Of a stretch of DNA of 64,000 nucleotides, positions 45,124-53,522 are shown piece after piece. Within the stretch, counting starts at the first letter, position 1. Every line of letters starts with the position of its first letter. Location: contig NZ_KI911784.1 of NCBI RefSeq assembly GCF_000516515.1, positions 4,626,633 to 4,690,632 of the forward strand, written 5' to 3'. The notes under the pieces were generated by a model, which was not told the origin of the DNA, made no database searches, and saw only the letters and a list, made by a program, of their open reading frames with translations. Source of the DNA: Chloroflexus sp. Y-396-1. Lineage in GTDB: Bacteria; Chloroflexota; Chloroflexia; Chloroflexales; Chloroflexaceae. The position numbers and the translations under genes were made by a program.

Positions 45124-46398
45124 ATGGATCGTGCCGCACAAATCAAACAGATTGCCGACAGTTGGAATACGCCGCGCTTTGCCGGTATCGTGCGTCCGTA
45201 CACGCCTGAAGATGTCTATCGCTTGCGTGGTTCGGTGCAGATTGAGTACACGCTAGCCCGCATGGGAGCTGAGCGATTGTGGAATCTGTTGCATACCGAG
45301 CCATACATCAATGCGCTTGGCGCATTAACCGGTAATCAGGCAATGCAGCAGGTCAAAGCTGGCTTGAAAGCAATTTATCTGAGCGGCTGGCAGGTAGCGG
45401 CTGACGCCAACCTGGCCGGACAGATGTATCCTGATCAAAGCCTCTATCCGGCCAATTCTGGGCCACAGTTGGTACGCAATATCAACAATGCGCTCCGCCG
45501 GGCCGATCAGATTTATCACAGTGAAGGACGAAATGATATTTACTGGTTTGCGCCAATTGTTGCCGATGCCGAAGCTGGCTTTGGTGGCCCGCTGAACGTC
45601 TTCGAGATTATGAAGGCGTACATCGAAGCCGGTGCAGCAGGCGTACACTTTGAAGACCAACTCGCCTCGGAGAAGAAATGCGGACACATGGGGGGCAAGG
45701 TTTTGATCCCAACCCAGTCTGCGATTCGTAATCTGGTCGCCGCACGTCTGGCAGCCGACGTTATGGGTGTGCCGACAATTATTATTGCCCGCACCGATGC
45801 CAATGCGGCGACGCTGCTGACCAGTGATATTGATGAACGCGACCGACCCTTCTGCACCGGTGAACGAACCAGTGAAGGTTTTTATCGGGTACGAGCCGGG
45901 CTAGATCAGGCCATCGCCCGTGGCTTGGCGTATGCGCCCTACGCCGATATGATCTGGTGTGAGACCAGTGAGCCTAATCTTGAAGAGGCTCGTCGCTTTG
46001 CCGAGGCAATCCATGCCCAATTCCCTGGTAAGTTGCTGGCCTACAATTGTTCGCCCTCGTTCAACTGGAAGAAGAAACTCGACGATGCGACCATTGCTGC
46101 ATTCCAGCGCGAATTGGGCGCGATGGGGTACAAGTTCCAGTTTGTGACGTTGGCCGGTTTCCATACGTTGAACTACAGCATGTTTGAACTGGCACGCAAT
46201 TATCGTGATCGAGGGATGGCTGCCTACAGCGAGTTACAGCAGGCTGAGTTTGCCGCAGAAGCCTACGGCTATACGGCGACTCGCCATCAACGCGAAGTTG
46301 GGACCGGTTACTTCGATGAAGTAGCTCAGGTGATCGCTGGTGGCGAGATCAGCACCACGGCGCTGACCGGAAGTACCGAAGAGGAGCAATTCCACTAA
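45124..46398 (+). CDS. aceA: Isocitrate lyase
   Basis: Splits isocitrate to glyoxylate and succinate in the glyoxylate cycle. It is 424 residues, the normal prokaryotic length. The catalytic loop is KKCGHMGGK, with Cys186 as the active-site residue. [20 protein letters not shown] and [11 protein letters not shown] are also family hallmarks. ATG 45124 has CTGGAGAAC ahead. A malate synthase gene is not next to it in this window. In a Chloroflexus-like organism it may serve growth on acetate. Confidence 0.96.
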   Translation: MDRAAQIKQIADSWNTPRFAGIVRPYTPEDVYRLRGSVQIEYTLARMGAERLWNLLHTEPYINALGALTGNQAMQQVKAGLKAIYLSGWQVAADANLAGQMYPDQSLYPANSGPQLVRNINNALRRADQIYHSEGRNDIYWFAPIVADAEAGFGGPLNVFEIMKAYIEAGAAGVHFEDQLASEKKCGHMGGKVLIPTQSAIRNLVAARLAADVMGVPTIIIARTDANAATLLTSDIDERDRPFCTGERTSEGFYRVRAGLDQAIARGLAYAPYADMIWCETSEPNLEEARRFAEAIHAQFPGKLLAYNCSPSFNWKKKLDDATIAAFQRELGAMGYKFQFVTLAGFHTLNYSMFELARNYRDRGMAAYSELQQAEFAAEAYGYTATRHQREVGTGYFDEVAQVIAGGEISTTALTGSTEEEQFH

Positions 46399-46416
46399 AG
46401 CACGTCTGAGCGTCTC

Positions 46417-46455
46417 TTCTCCCTTCCTCTCTCAGCATGGGAGAGGAAGGGAGAA
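46417..46455 (+). terminator. Hairpin downstream of isocitrate lyase
   Basis: TTCTCCCTTCCTCTC (46417-46431) pairs perfectly with GAGAGGAAGGGAGAA (46441-46455), a 15-bp stem with a 9-base loop. It lies 18 bases past the aceA stop and belongs to the CCCTTCCTCTCCC hairpin family. No T-run follows. Confidence 0.55.
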
Positions 46456-46554
46456 ACATTACAAATGCTGCATAATCACGCGGTGATGAGCGTGAACAAA
46501 TATCAACCTATCGTCGTACCTGAACCTATCCAACATCGACTTCGCAAACACCTT

Positions 46555-47445
46555 TCACCATCCACACACAAAACGATGGTGTAACCAACCGGCAAACCTC
46601 GTAGCGTGCGTAACACGCATCTCAACCGGCCACTTCTGGCCGGCGGGAGTCTGACCTTTCAGCGCTTCGGCCAGAAATGATCGTAATACCTGCCAGGCTT
46701 CACCGGCCGCCCCATCAGCGTTAATTGAATCGATACCACCAACGAAGGCATGCGGCTGATCAGGAAAAATTACAAAGCGAGTTGAAACTCCTGCCGCCCG
46801 TAAATTGCGCTCAAGCTGTTCTACTTCGCTCAGCGGAATAGAGGCATCGGCTCCGCCAAAGATACCGAGTACCGGCCCCCGAATCTGACGTAGTGCCGAT
46901 GGATTAACTGTTGCCATTCCATAGAAGATACCGGTAGCAGCAACGGCCGGATTGTGTAACGTATAGAGCAGAGAAGTTCGTCCACCATAACAGAAACCGA
47001 TCACAGCAATCCGGTCGGCTATCACATCAGCACGTGCGGTCAGCCAGCTAAAGACGGCATCGAGATCGGCCTGTACCTGTTCTGGTGGGGTGGTGGAAAC
47101 CTGATAGATCGCCCTAGGGATCCAGGTTGTGCTGGCGCCACGAAAGGTATCAGGAGCAACGACTAGATAACCATCGGCAGCCAGCGCAGTAGCCTTTTCG
47201 ATGATGTCCGGGCGCAAGCCCCACCACTCGTGAATCATAATCACTGCCGGATGGGGTCCGGGTGTGGTCGGTTCGACGACGAAGGCCCGGATTGGGCCAG
47301 CCGGTCCTGGTATCGTTGTATTGGTGAGCGCTTCTACCCGTCCCCTGCCAATCAAGGCATCAATCAGAATACTTAGCCCTAGCCCCAGTATGCCCACCCC
47401 GACGACAACGGCAATCCAACCCACTACTCGCCTCAGAAGTTGCAC
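46555..47445 (-). CDS. Dienelactone hydrolase family protein, membrane-anchored
   Basis: A 296-residue protein with an N-terminal hydrophobic segment (about residues 8-30) and an alpha/beta-hydrolase domain. The nucleophile is a Cys in GFCYGG, typical of dienelactone hydrolases. The Glu region is MIHEWWGL, the Asp lies in FGGADASIPL and the His in DQPHAFVGG. The anchor suggests action outside the cell. The C-terminal 35 residues are not typical and could be a lineage-specific tail. A GTG start at 47445 is supported by GAGGAGGAAGG ahead. Substrate is unknown. Confidence 0.8.
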   Translation of the reverse strand: MQLLRRVVGWIAVVVGVGILGLGLSILIDALIGRGRVEALTNTTIPGPAGPIRAFVVEPTTPGPHPAVIMIHEWWGLRPDIIEKATALAADGYLVVAPDTFRGASTTWIPRAIYQVSTTPPEQVQADLDAVFSWLTARADVIADRIAVIGFCYGGRTSLLYTLHNPAVAATGIFYGMATVNPSALRQIRGPVLGIFGGADASIPLSEVEQLERNLRAAGVSTRFVIFPDQPHAFVGGIDSINADGAAGEAWQVLRSFLAEALKGQTPAGQKWPVEMRVTHATRFAGWLHHRFVCGW

Positions 47446-47461
47446 AACCTTCCTCCTCGCA

Positions 47462-47490
47462 TTGACAGGGAACAGACAATCGAGTATACT
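47462..47490 (+). promoter_or_regulatory. Strong promoter of tRNA-Arg
   Basis: TTGACA (47462-47467), a 17-base spacer and TATACT (47485-47490) match the vegetative consensus. The predicted start lies a few bases before the tRNA at 47503. It overlaps the start region of the divergent hydrolase gene. Confidence 0.9.
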
Positions 47491-47502
47491 TTAGCTCGCA
47501 AT

Positions 47503-47579
<77 letters not shown>

Positions 47580-47587
47580 TTCAGATA

Positions 47588-47613
47588 CCCGCTCTACGAA
47601 GAGCGGGTTTTTT
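47588..47613 (+). terminator. Rho-independent terminator of tRNA-Arg
   Basis: CCCGCTCT (47588-47595), loop ACGA, AGAGCGGG (47600-47607), then TTTTTT. A canonical terminator 9 bases after the tRNA. Confidence 0.95.
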
Positions 47614-47718
47614 CATTACTCATATGTGCCGTTTACCCGTGAACTTCGCCTGCCAGATGAAAGTATAATATGAGGAGTGGCAGAGATTCTTCAGGAAAGT
47701 ACCCAACATCTGCACACT

Positions 47719-48597
47719 CTATAACGTCCCTGTCAAAATAACCTCAACCACATCCGGTGTCGGATTAGTTACCGGCTCTACCGTGACCATAACTTCGGTG
47801 AAGGTATTCACCTCGCGAGGTGCGGTTATCACCAACGTTGCCAGCCCGGTTGCATCAACCTGAAACGAACCGGCTGCAATTCGCTGTACCCCATCACTTA
47901 ACCAGAAACGATAGATGCGATCGGGTTCCAGCGGAGGCAAGCCACTGAATATCACGACCGCCTGCGTTTCGCCGGGGTACATATACATCTCACCTCGCGC
48001 AGCAAGATCGCCACGGGTTGGACGCAGCTCGCGGGTTGCCACGCCAGGGGCACTCACGAACGAAACGAGTAGCCGTTCCTGAGCGATCTGTTCGTTCAAA
48101 CGCGCCAACTGCTGTTCGTAAGAAGCAAGTTGTGTTGTCAGTTGGGACTGGCGTTCCTCACCGGCGGTCACGGAGGCCTGGAGCTGTTCTATTGCTACTA
48201 GCAATCGCTGATTCGTTTCGTTTATCGCTATTACCTGCTGTTGTAAGGTAAATGTGAACCATCCCAATAACACAATGACTACCGTCAGGCTGAACAGTGA
48301 CGCCAACATTGGCCGGCTGGTGCGACTGGGAGAAGATACAGATTTTGACGACCGGCGAGCAGCCTGATCGGCTGCGATCCGCTCCATCAACAAGGCGCGC
48401 ACATGGGCCGGAGGTGTTATCGGTGGTGCGGCATACGGCAGTAAGGCCACAACCTCGCGTAGCTGATCCAGTTCGGATCGTGCAGTAGGTGATCTGACCA
48501 GCACCTGCTCTAAGGCTGCCAGATCGGTCGGATCGAGGCTCCCGAGCGCGGCTGCCGCAAGGAGCGATTGTTCTTGCTCTGTGTCGGAGTCGTGCAT
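47719..48597 (-). CDS. Anti-sigma factor (RskA-type)
   Basis: A 292-residue protein. The N-terminal anti-sigma domain (MHDSDTEQEQSLLAAAALGS and a VRALLMERIAAD helix) precedes a membrane segment (SLFSLTVVIVLLGWF, about residues 105-120), a coiled-coil (about 125-180), and an extracytoplasmic RskA-type domain (GLPPLEPDRIYRFWLSDG). RskA proteins hold SigK-like factors at the membrane and release them after proteolysis. It starts 12 bp after the sigma gene on the same strand. Confidence 0.87.
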   Translation of the reverse strand: MHDSDTEQEQSLLAAAALGSLDPTDLAALEQVLVRSPTARSELDQLREVVALLPYAAPPITPPAHVRALLMERIAADQAARRSSKSVSSPSRTSRPMLASLFSLTVVIVLLGWFTFTLQQQVIAINETNQRLLVAIEQLQASVTAGEERQSQLTTQLASYEQQLARLNEQIAQERLLVSFVSAPGVATRELRPTRGDLAARGEMYMYPGETQAVVIFSGLPPLEPDRIYRFWLSDGVQRIAAGSFQVDATGLATLVITAPREVNTFTEVMVTVEPVTNPTPDVVEVILTGTL

Positions 48598-48609
48598 GCA
48601 ACTACTCTT

Positions 48610-49209
48610 CTAGTGATCGTTTGCATCAATGCCGTAGTGAAGCAACGCCTGCTTTAGTTTCTGTAATCCCAGTCGAATACGTGTTTTAATGGTTCCTAAC
48701 GGACTTTGCAAGTGATCGGCGATTTCACGCTGGGACAATCCCCCAAAATAGGCCAGTTCAATAACTTCACGCTGGTCTTGCGGCAGATCGGCTAATGCGC
48801 TGGTAATCAGCCGTCGCCGTTCAGCCTCAAGGGTCGATTGCTCGACGTTTTGCTGCTGATCGGTTAGCACTGACAGGATTTCTTCATCATTCTCGGTGGC
48901 TACAGGACGTGCCTGTCGCCGACGCAACTCGTCGATGCACAGATTACGGGCAATACCAAACATCCAGGGTAAGAAGGAACTATTGCGCTGATAGGTAGCT
49001 GCTCGCTTCCAGATACGCCAAAAGGTCTCTTGTACCACCTCTTCAGCCGGTTCAGCCGCTGCTAACATTCTGAGAGCTAACCCATACACAGCGCGTGCGT
49101 GGCGGTCGTAGAGTTGTGCAAGTGCTGCGCTATCACCAGCAGCAACCAACTCCATTAACGCTTCGTCACTCAGTCGCTTCAGATTAACCGAATTATCCGG
49201 TTGGGCCAC
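48610..49209 (-). CDS. ECF sigma factor (SigK-like)
   Basis: About 199 residues. Region 2 has DRHARAVYGLALRMLAAAE, EEVVQETFWRIWKRA and WMFGIARNLCIDELRRR. Region 4 has LPQDQREVIELAYFGGLSQ, then REIADHLQSPLGTIKTRIR. This is the SigK-like ECF group regulated by RskA proteins, consistent with the next gene. GTG 49209 is chosen because AGAGAGGG lies ahead; another GTG at 49236 has no ribosome site. A perfect palindrome GTAACGTTAC lies upstream near 49312-49321. Confidence 0.88.
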   Translation of the reverse strand: MAQPDNSVNLKRLSDEALMELVAAGDSAALAQLYDRHARAVYGLALRMLAAAEPAEEVVQETFWRIWKRAATYQRNSSFLPWMFGIARNLCIDELRRRQARPVATENDEEILSVLTDQQQNVEQSTLEAERRRLITSALADLPQDQREVIELAYFGGLSQREIADHLQSPLGTIKTRIRLGLQKLKQALLHYGIDANDH

Positions 49210-49473
49210 AGCCAACCCTCTCTTAACAATACGCACATCACGATCTGATGGATGCCTATCAATGCTGTGATGCGCGAAGATTCCCGGTGATTATTATACA
49301 CATATCTGCCGTAACGTTACCAGACTATGACCGAACATCCTTTCCACCCGGTGCACTACACGCCGAGAGTGGCATAATACAGGAACGCTAACTAACTGTA
49401 TCAGTTTGTATTCAAGCGAATTTCTTCCGTTCACACCCAATCTGTGGTACATTTATATTGAAATACGTTTCAC

Positions 49474-49501
49474 TTGACAGCCGCAATGAATGTGTTATAG
49501 T
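49474..49501 (+). promoter_or_regulatory. Promoter of polyprenyl synthase gene
   Basis: TTGACA (49474-49479), 16-base spacer, TATAGT (49496-49501) with a TG two bases ahead. The leader of about 120 bases contains a perfect hairpin AAGGCGAG/CTCGCCTT (49523-49543) and a second arm pair ATCGCCG/CGGCGAT (49567-49573 and 49604-49610). This accounts for the 420-bp gap from the sigma gene. Confidence 0.75.
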
Positions 49502-49629
49502 TCAGATTGTGGTGAATATCACAAGGCGAGAATATCTCGCCTTACTTCTGGCAAGGTGCACCACAATCGCCGGATCGTCGTCGCCTCCGGCGCCAGACCG
49601 GCTCGGCGATCCTAGGAAGGAACAGCCGC

Positions 49630-50715
49630 ATGGCCGGCTACCAGCTACCGTTCAATCAGTCAGGGCCACTGACCATTTCTGAGGTTCATACAGTACCAAC
49701 ATCGAGTCATCGCAGTACCGGAGAACTTGCTCCGCAAATAGCCGGTGGACTGGCCGGTATCTTCCATCGAGCCGACATCCTGGCCGATCTCGGCGCTATT
49801 GAGCAACGGTTGCTTGAATGTACTCATTCGCGTGTCGCGGTAATCAGTGCCGCCGGCGTGCACACGGTTCGTTCTGGCGGGAAACGGCTACGGGCAGCAC
49901 TTGCCGTTCTGGCTGCACGATTGGGTCAGTATCAACTGGAACGGGTCATTCATCCTGCCGCAGCCGCCGAACTGATCCACGCTGCTTCGCTCGTGCATGA
50001 TGACCTGGTCGATCAGGCTAACCGTCGCCGTGGGCAGATTACCGTTCACGCCCGTTGGGACAACGACGTAGCCTTGATGGTAGGTGACTACTTTTTCGCT
50101 CTGGCTGCGGCTGAAATGGCACGCAGTCCTGATCCACGCATCATTACCTTCTACGCCGAAGCTGTGCAAACCATTTGCGAAGGGGAACTCAGTCCGGTCA
50201 CAGTTGCGGAGCCATTCGACCGCGCATTGCGCCAGTATCTCTACAAAACCGGCGCCAAAACCGCAGCATTGTTTGAGGCTTCCTGCAAGGCCGGGATGGT
50301 AGCCGGTGGCGGCAGTGATGAGCAAATCGCAGCTCTGGGACGCTATGGCTATGATTTGGGAATGGCATTCCAGATCATTGATGACGTTCTCGACTTTATC
50401 GGTGACGAACGTACCCTTGGAAAGCCAGCGGGGAACGACCTGCGCCAGGGAACGATTACGTTGCCACTCATCTACGCCACTGCTGCATCCTCCAGTCAAC
50501 GGTTGCGCGATGTACTGACATACTCACCACCGCCAGACGCATTAGTAGCTGATGTTATTCAGGAGGTGATTGCAGTCGGCGGTGTGGCTGCTGCCCAGGC
50601 TGAAGCGGCACGGTATATCGAGCAAGCGATCGCTCATCTCAACATCTTTCCCACAGAACCGGCCCGCCAGGCGTTGATCGAGATCGCGCATTTCGTTCTT
50701 GAACGGTCAGTGTAG
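49630..50715 (+). CDS. Polyprenyl diphosphate synthase
   Basis: A 361-residue trans-isoprenyl diphosphate synthase (IspB/HepT/GGPP-synthase-like) that lengthens prenyl diphosphates. The first Asp-rich motif is DDLVD in HAASLVHDDLVDQANRRRGQ and the second DDVLD in FQIIDDVLDFIGD. GGKRLRAALA and NDLRQGTITLPLIYA are also family motifs. Chain length cannot be predicted safely. ATG 49630 follows AGGAAGGAAC. Possible products are quinone side chains or carotenoid/chlorophyll precursors in a phototroph. Confidence 0.88.
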   Translation: MAGYQLPFNQSGPLTISEVHTVPTSSHRSTGELAPQIAGGLAGIFHRADILADLGAIEQRLLECTHSRVAVISAAGVHTVRSGGKRLRAALAVLAARLGQYQLERVIHPAAAAELIHAASLVHDDLVDQANRRRGQITVHARWDNDVALMVGDYFFALAAAEMARSPDPRIITFYAEAVQTICEGELSPVTVAEPFDRALRQYLYKTGAKTAALFEASCKAGMVAGGGSDEQIAALGRYGYDLGMAFQIIDDVLDFIGDERTLGKPAGNDLRQGTITLPLIYATAASSSQRLRDVLTYSPPPDALVADVIQEVIAVGGVAAAQAEAARYIEQAIAHLNIFPTEPARQALIEIAHFVLERSV

Positions 50716-50721
50716 CCCTCA

Positions 50722-50773
50722 CCTTCTCCCTAACCCCTTCCTCTCCCACAAGGGGAGAGGAAGGGGGAGAAGG
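50722..50773 (+). terminator. Hairpin after polyprenyl synthase
   Basis: CCCCTTCCTCTCCC (50734-50747) pairs with GGGAGAGGAAGGGG (50753-50766). An outer CCTTCTCCC/GGGAGAAGG pair extends it. It lies just past the stop codon and belongs to the purine/pyrimidine hairpin family. Confidence 0.6.
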
Positions 50774-50800
50774 TACGGTGGAGGCATCATCGCATACCTT

Positions 50801-50920
50801 ACCCGTCACGTACATCACCTGATGCTGCCTTACCAAAGGGCTGCAACGTGTGGCGGAGCGCCATTGTACACCACCCGTCACGTGCATCACCAGACACTGC
50901 TTTACCGGGAGGAAGGCGCG
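50801..50920. repeat. Direct repeat, about 72-bp step
   Basis: ACCCGTCACGTACATCACC at 50801 and ACCCGTCACGTGCATCACC at 50873, followed in each by GCTGCCTTACC or GCTTTACC. No gene is seen. Confidence 0.6.
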
Positions 50921-50939
50921 GCGGCGGTAGGAACAGAAC

Positions 50940-51018
50940 GCTGGCCCACCCTAACGCAATGGTCGCATAGGCACGGTACGAGCCTCATGAGAAAGCCGAG
51001 TTTTTGAACAAGCTCTTA
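50940..51018. repeat. Inverted-repeat element family, copy 5 (reverse orientation)
   Basis: GTTTTTGAACAAGCTCTTA (51000-51018) is the terminal repeat in reverse. The preceding 60 bases, read on the other strand, match the family's conserved left half. It abuts copy 6 directly, sharing the TTA at the junction. Confidence 0.65.
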
Positions 51019-51580
51019 GAGCGTGATCAGAAACCCATCTTCAGTTCAACGTGACACGGTGGCCTCCCGTGCATTCGACCTGACGTGATGCCCAGATCAT
51101 CGTTCCGATGCCGGATGATGGTTATATCCCCTCGCCGACGGATGCGGCGCCACCAATATCGTTCGTATCCTCACCGTCGGCGCCAATCGAATTGACCGTA
51201 TCGTTCGCCCCGCCATTTTCCGCTCCACCATCGTCCACCCCGCCATCGTCCACCCCGCCATCGTCCACCCCGCCATCGTCCACCCCGCCATCGTCCACCC
51301 CGCCATCGTCCACCCCGCCATCGTCCACTTCCCCATGCCGCCCAACACCGTCGCCACCGTCTGCACCCCACCTGTACTATCAGCGGCACAACGCTGCGTA
51401 GTTAGCGTGATCCCCATCGGCGCCCAAACGGAGCCGCGAACGAGAAATGACCATCTGCTGCATGACAACGCGCCGAAACGCTTACACGACAATAGCGTAG
51501 GTGCGGTTCGTGCACTGCACCTACGCAATAGGAACAGAGGCACAATATGATAGAAATCTAGTTTTTTGATCACGCTCTCA
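51016..51580. repeat. Inverted-repeat-bounded element, copy 6, carrying a 15-bp tandem array
   Basis: Left end TTAGAGCGTGATCAGAAAC (51016-51034), right end GTTTTTTGATCACGCTCT (51561-51578). Inside are about seven 15-bp units CCGCCATCGTCCACC (51225-51329). Frames on both strands are open through the array, but no gene call is supported because they lack ribosome sites and normal composition. Confidence 0.7.
51225..51329. repeat. 15-bp tandem array
   Basis: Seven units of CCGCCATCGTCCACC or one-base variants. Translation on one strand would give (DDGGV) repeats and on another (PPSST) repeats. It lies within element copy 6. Confidence 0.9.
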
Positions 51581-51850
51581 GCGCCTGATCAAAAACCCAG
51601 ATTTCTCGTTGGGCATATATCGTGCCCGTGCAACCATTGCGTGAAGGGTTGCCATCGTTCGTTCTCTCCAGCCCCACGTTCCCCCTTCCTCTCCCCGTGA
51701 GGGAGAGGAAGCTGTGTGGCCACGCAATCGTCAGCGTTTCGGGTGACGTTCCCCCTTCCTCTCCCCGTGGGGGAGCGGAAGGGGGCCAGGGGGAAGGTGA
51801 GAACTGCCGAGCGCGCTCCGCAGCACAGGCGCTGAAAAGGAGCATGCAAG
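51581..51850. repeat. Inverted-repeat element family, copy 7
   Basis: Left end GCGCCTGATCAAAAAC (51581-51596), directly abutting copy 6. It is followed by the conserved sequence, two C-rich hairpins (51685-51711 and 51751-51785), and the CTCCGCAGCAC segment near 51817. No right inverted repeat is seen before the PAS-STAS gene. The whole gap 50716-51871 (about 1.16 kb) consists of repeats without genes. Confidence 0.65.
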
Positions 51851-51871
51851 CACGCTCTCTTTTCTCACTTC

Positions 51872-53116
51872 TTACCTCTCACTCCTCTTCTCTGCCTCCT
51901 GTCGTATTCGTCGTAGAGCATACTGAATACCATCACGCAAATCAGCACGTGTAATGATAGTGCTCAGATCGACGCCAAGCGCGACTAACGTTTGGGCAAC
52001 ATCAGGTCGAATACCGGTAATAATGAGTTGGGCACCTAGCAGACGCAACGAAACTGCACATTGCAATATTGCATGCGCAACCTGTGTGTCGATCACCGGC
52101 ACACCGGTAACATCGAGCACGACAAGCCGGGCCTGGCGTTGTTGTACCTTCTGCAAAAGTGACTCGATCAGCGTCGCTGCCCGTGAGCTGTCGAAGGCAC
52201 CTACCATTGGCGCCAGCAATACTCGTGACTCCACTTCAAGAAGTGGCGTTGACAACTCGGCCAATAAGGCGGCCTGCGCGGCAATGATCTCTTCGCGTAC
52301 CGCTAACTGGCGACGTAGCTCTTCTGCTTTCTTAAGTTCTGTTATGTCAATTCGCAACCCGACCGTACCGCCATCAGGGGTACGTCGTTCGACAATACGA
52401 ATCCAGCGTCCATCGGCCAGATGTTGCTCAACGGGGGCAAGCTCGGCGTGTTTCTGCAATCGCTCGGCAACCCACTCATCCACACGCCCAATGGCTTCCG
52501 CGTATTGACCCCGCTCGGCGCCGATCCGAATCAGCTCGGCAAAAGGCCGACCAGGCGTAACCAGATCGGCGCTGACTGAGTACAATTCACGGTAGCGCCG
52601 ATTACAAAAGACGATCCGGTCGTCAGCATCAAGAAGCAGAAACCCTTCTTCAAGACTATCGAGTGCGCTCATGATGACTTCAAGCTGCTGTTGGGCGACC
52701 CGCTGCGCTGTCAGCAGACTGGTAACCTCCATCGCTTGCGCTGTCAGTGCCGTCTCACTGCGCCGAATAACAACCAGCATATGACGTGACTGATCACGTC
52801 GCAATGGTGCTGCTAATTGTAGCGGCGGATCAGCGGGTGAGAGGAGAGCAACCCATTGACGGGCGGCTCTAATCGCTTGCTCATCCCAGGCCAGAATCTG
52901 TGCGCAGGCATCAATCAGATCGGTCAAATCAGTCGGTTGTTCAGAGCCATCGCATAGCTCTAACCACAAACGATTACACTGCACCAGGCCACCCTCCGGC
53001 GCATAGGCGGTTGGCAATGGCAGCACATCTAGCATAGTTCGTCTCTCGTAAGCATGTTGTGAACCATCAAGAACGGAAACTTGCAGTGCATTATAACTCA
53101 AATCATATCTCCTCAT
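51872..53116 (-). CDS. PAS-STAS sensory protein (RsbR-like)
   Basis: A 414-residue soluble protein. A central PAS domain (about residues 150-265: LDSLEEGFLLLDADDRIVFC ... RIVERRTPDGG) is followed by a helical linker (KKAEELRRQLAVREEIIAAQ) and a C-terminal STAS domain (RQARLVVLDVTGVPVIDTQV, AQLIITGIRPDVAQTLVALG). The N-terminal 130 residues are unassigned. PAS plus STAS resembles RsbR-like stressosome subunits, here without a kinase. The site residues that kinases phosphorylate in RsbR-like proteins would be Ser/Thr; VIDTQVAHAI has the Thr at the usual place. Either ATG 53116 or ATG 53035 could start it. The ligand is unknown. Confidence 0.8.
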   Translation of the reverse strand: MRRYDLSYNALQVSVLDGSQHAYERRTMLDVLPLPTAYAPEGGLVQCNRLWLELCDGSEQPTDLTDLIDACAQILAWDEQAIRAARQWVALLSPADPPLQLAAPLRRDQSRHMLVVIRRSETALTAQAMEVTSLLTAQRVAQQQLEVIMSALDSLEEGFLLLDADDRIVFCNRRYRELYSVSADLVTPGRPFAELIRIGAERGQYAEAIGRVDEWVAERLQKHAELAPVEQHLADGRWIRIVERRTPDGGTVGLRIDITELKKAEELRRQLAVREEIIAAQAALLAELSTPLLEVESRVLLAPMVGAFDSSRAATLIESLLQKVQQRQARLVVLDVTGVPVIDTQVAHAILQCAVSLRLLGAQLIITGIRPDVAQTLVALGVDLSTIITRADLRDGIQYALRRIRQEAEKRSER

Positions 53117-53127
53117 CGCGGTTTTCC

Positions 53128-53170
53128 TACCCCCACCCTCCCTGCAAGCGGGGGTAAGGGAGGGAGTAGA
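53128..53170. repeat. C-rich hairpin upstream of PAS-STAS gene
   Basis: TACCCCC (53128-53134) pairs with GGGGGTA (53150-53156), and CCCTCCCT with AGGGAGGG as an alternative pairing. A related unit follows near 53260-53300. The 406-bp gap 53117-53522 holds these hairpins and an extended -10 promoter, but no gene. Confidence 0.5.
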
Positions 53171-53461
53171 ATTCCTCCAATGCTATGGTAACGAGCATGA
53201 TCGGCGAGAGAATAGGGGCTTGGGAGATCAACGTCGGGACGGGAAGCGACGTACCTCCGCACCTCCCCCCATGGCCCCGCAAGTGGGAGTAGGGGAAGAC
53301 GGAGTAGAACTCGCTCCCTACTGCTCTACACGCGCTGTGAATAGGTTTAGGAATCCGCCTCTCCCTCGCTCACTCCGCTTTCTTGCATACCAGCTTCTCT
53401 ACCGGGCAGGGAAACGCTCTGAAAACCTTACCGCTCACTCCTCACGTCACCTACCAAAGTG

Positions 53462-53470
53462 TGGTATAAC
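53462..53470 (+). promoter_or_regulatory. Extended -10 promoter of SDR gene
   Basis: TGGTATAAC lies 53 bases ahead of the SDR start. The same TGG-TATAA pattern occurs ahead of valS. Confidence 0.5.
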
Positions 53471-53522
53471 CATAGTGTAGTGTGCAAAACCTTTGCAAAT
53501 ACTGGATGAAAGGAAAACACAA

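Noticed and set aside
51097-51573. ORFs with DDGGV, PPSST and TMAGW repeats
   Set aside because: All come from the 15-bp tandem array; none has a credible start or a normal composition.
50716-51871. Small RNA or toxin-antitoxin genes in the repeat zone
   Set aside because: No paired small ORFs with ribosome sites and no promoter-terminator pair were found; the sequence is explained by repeats.
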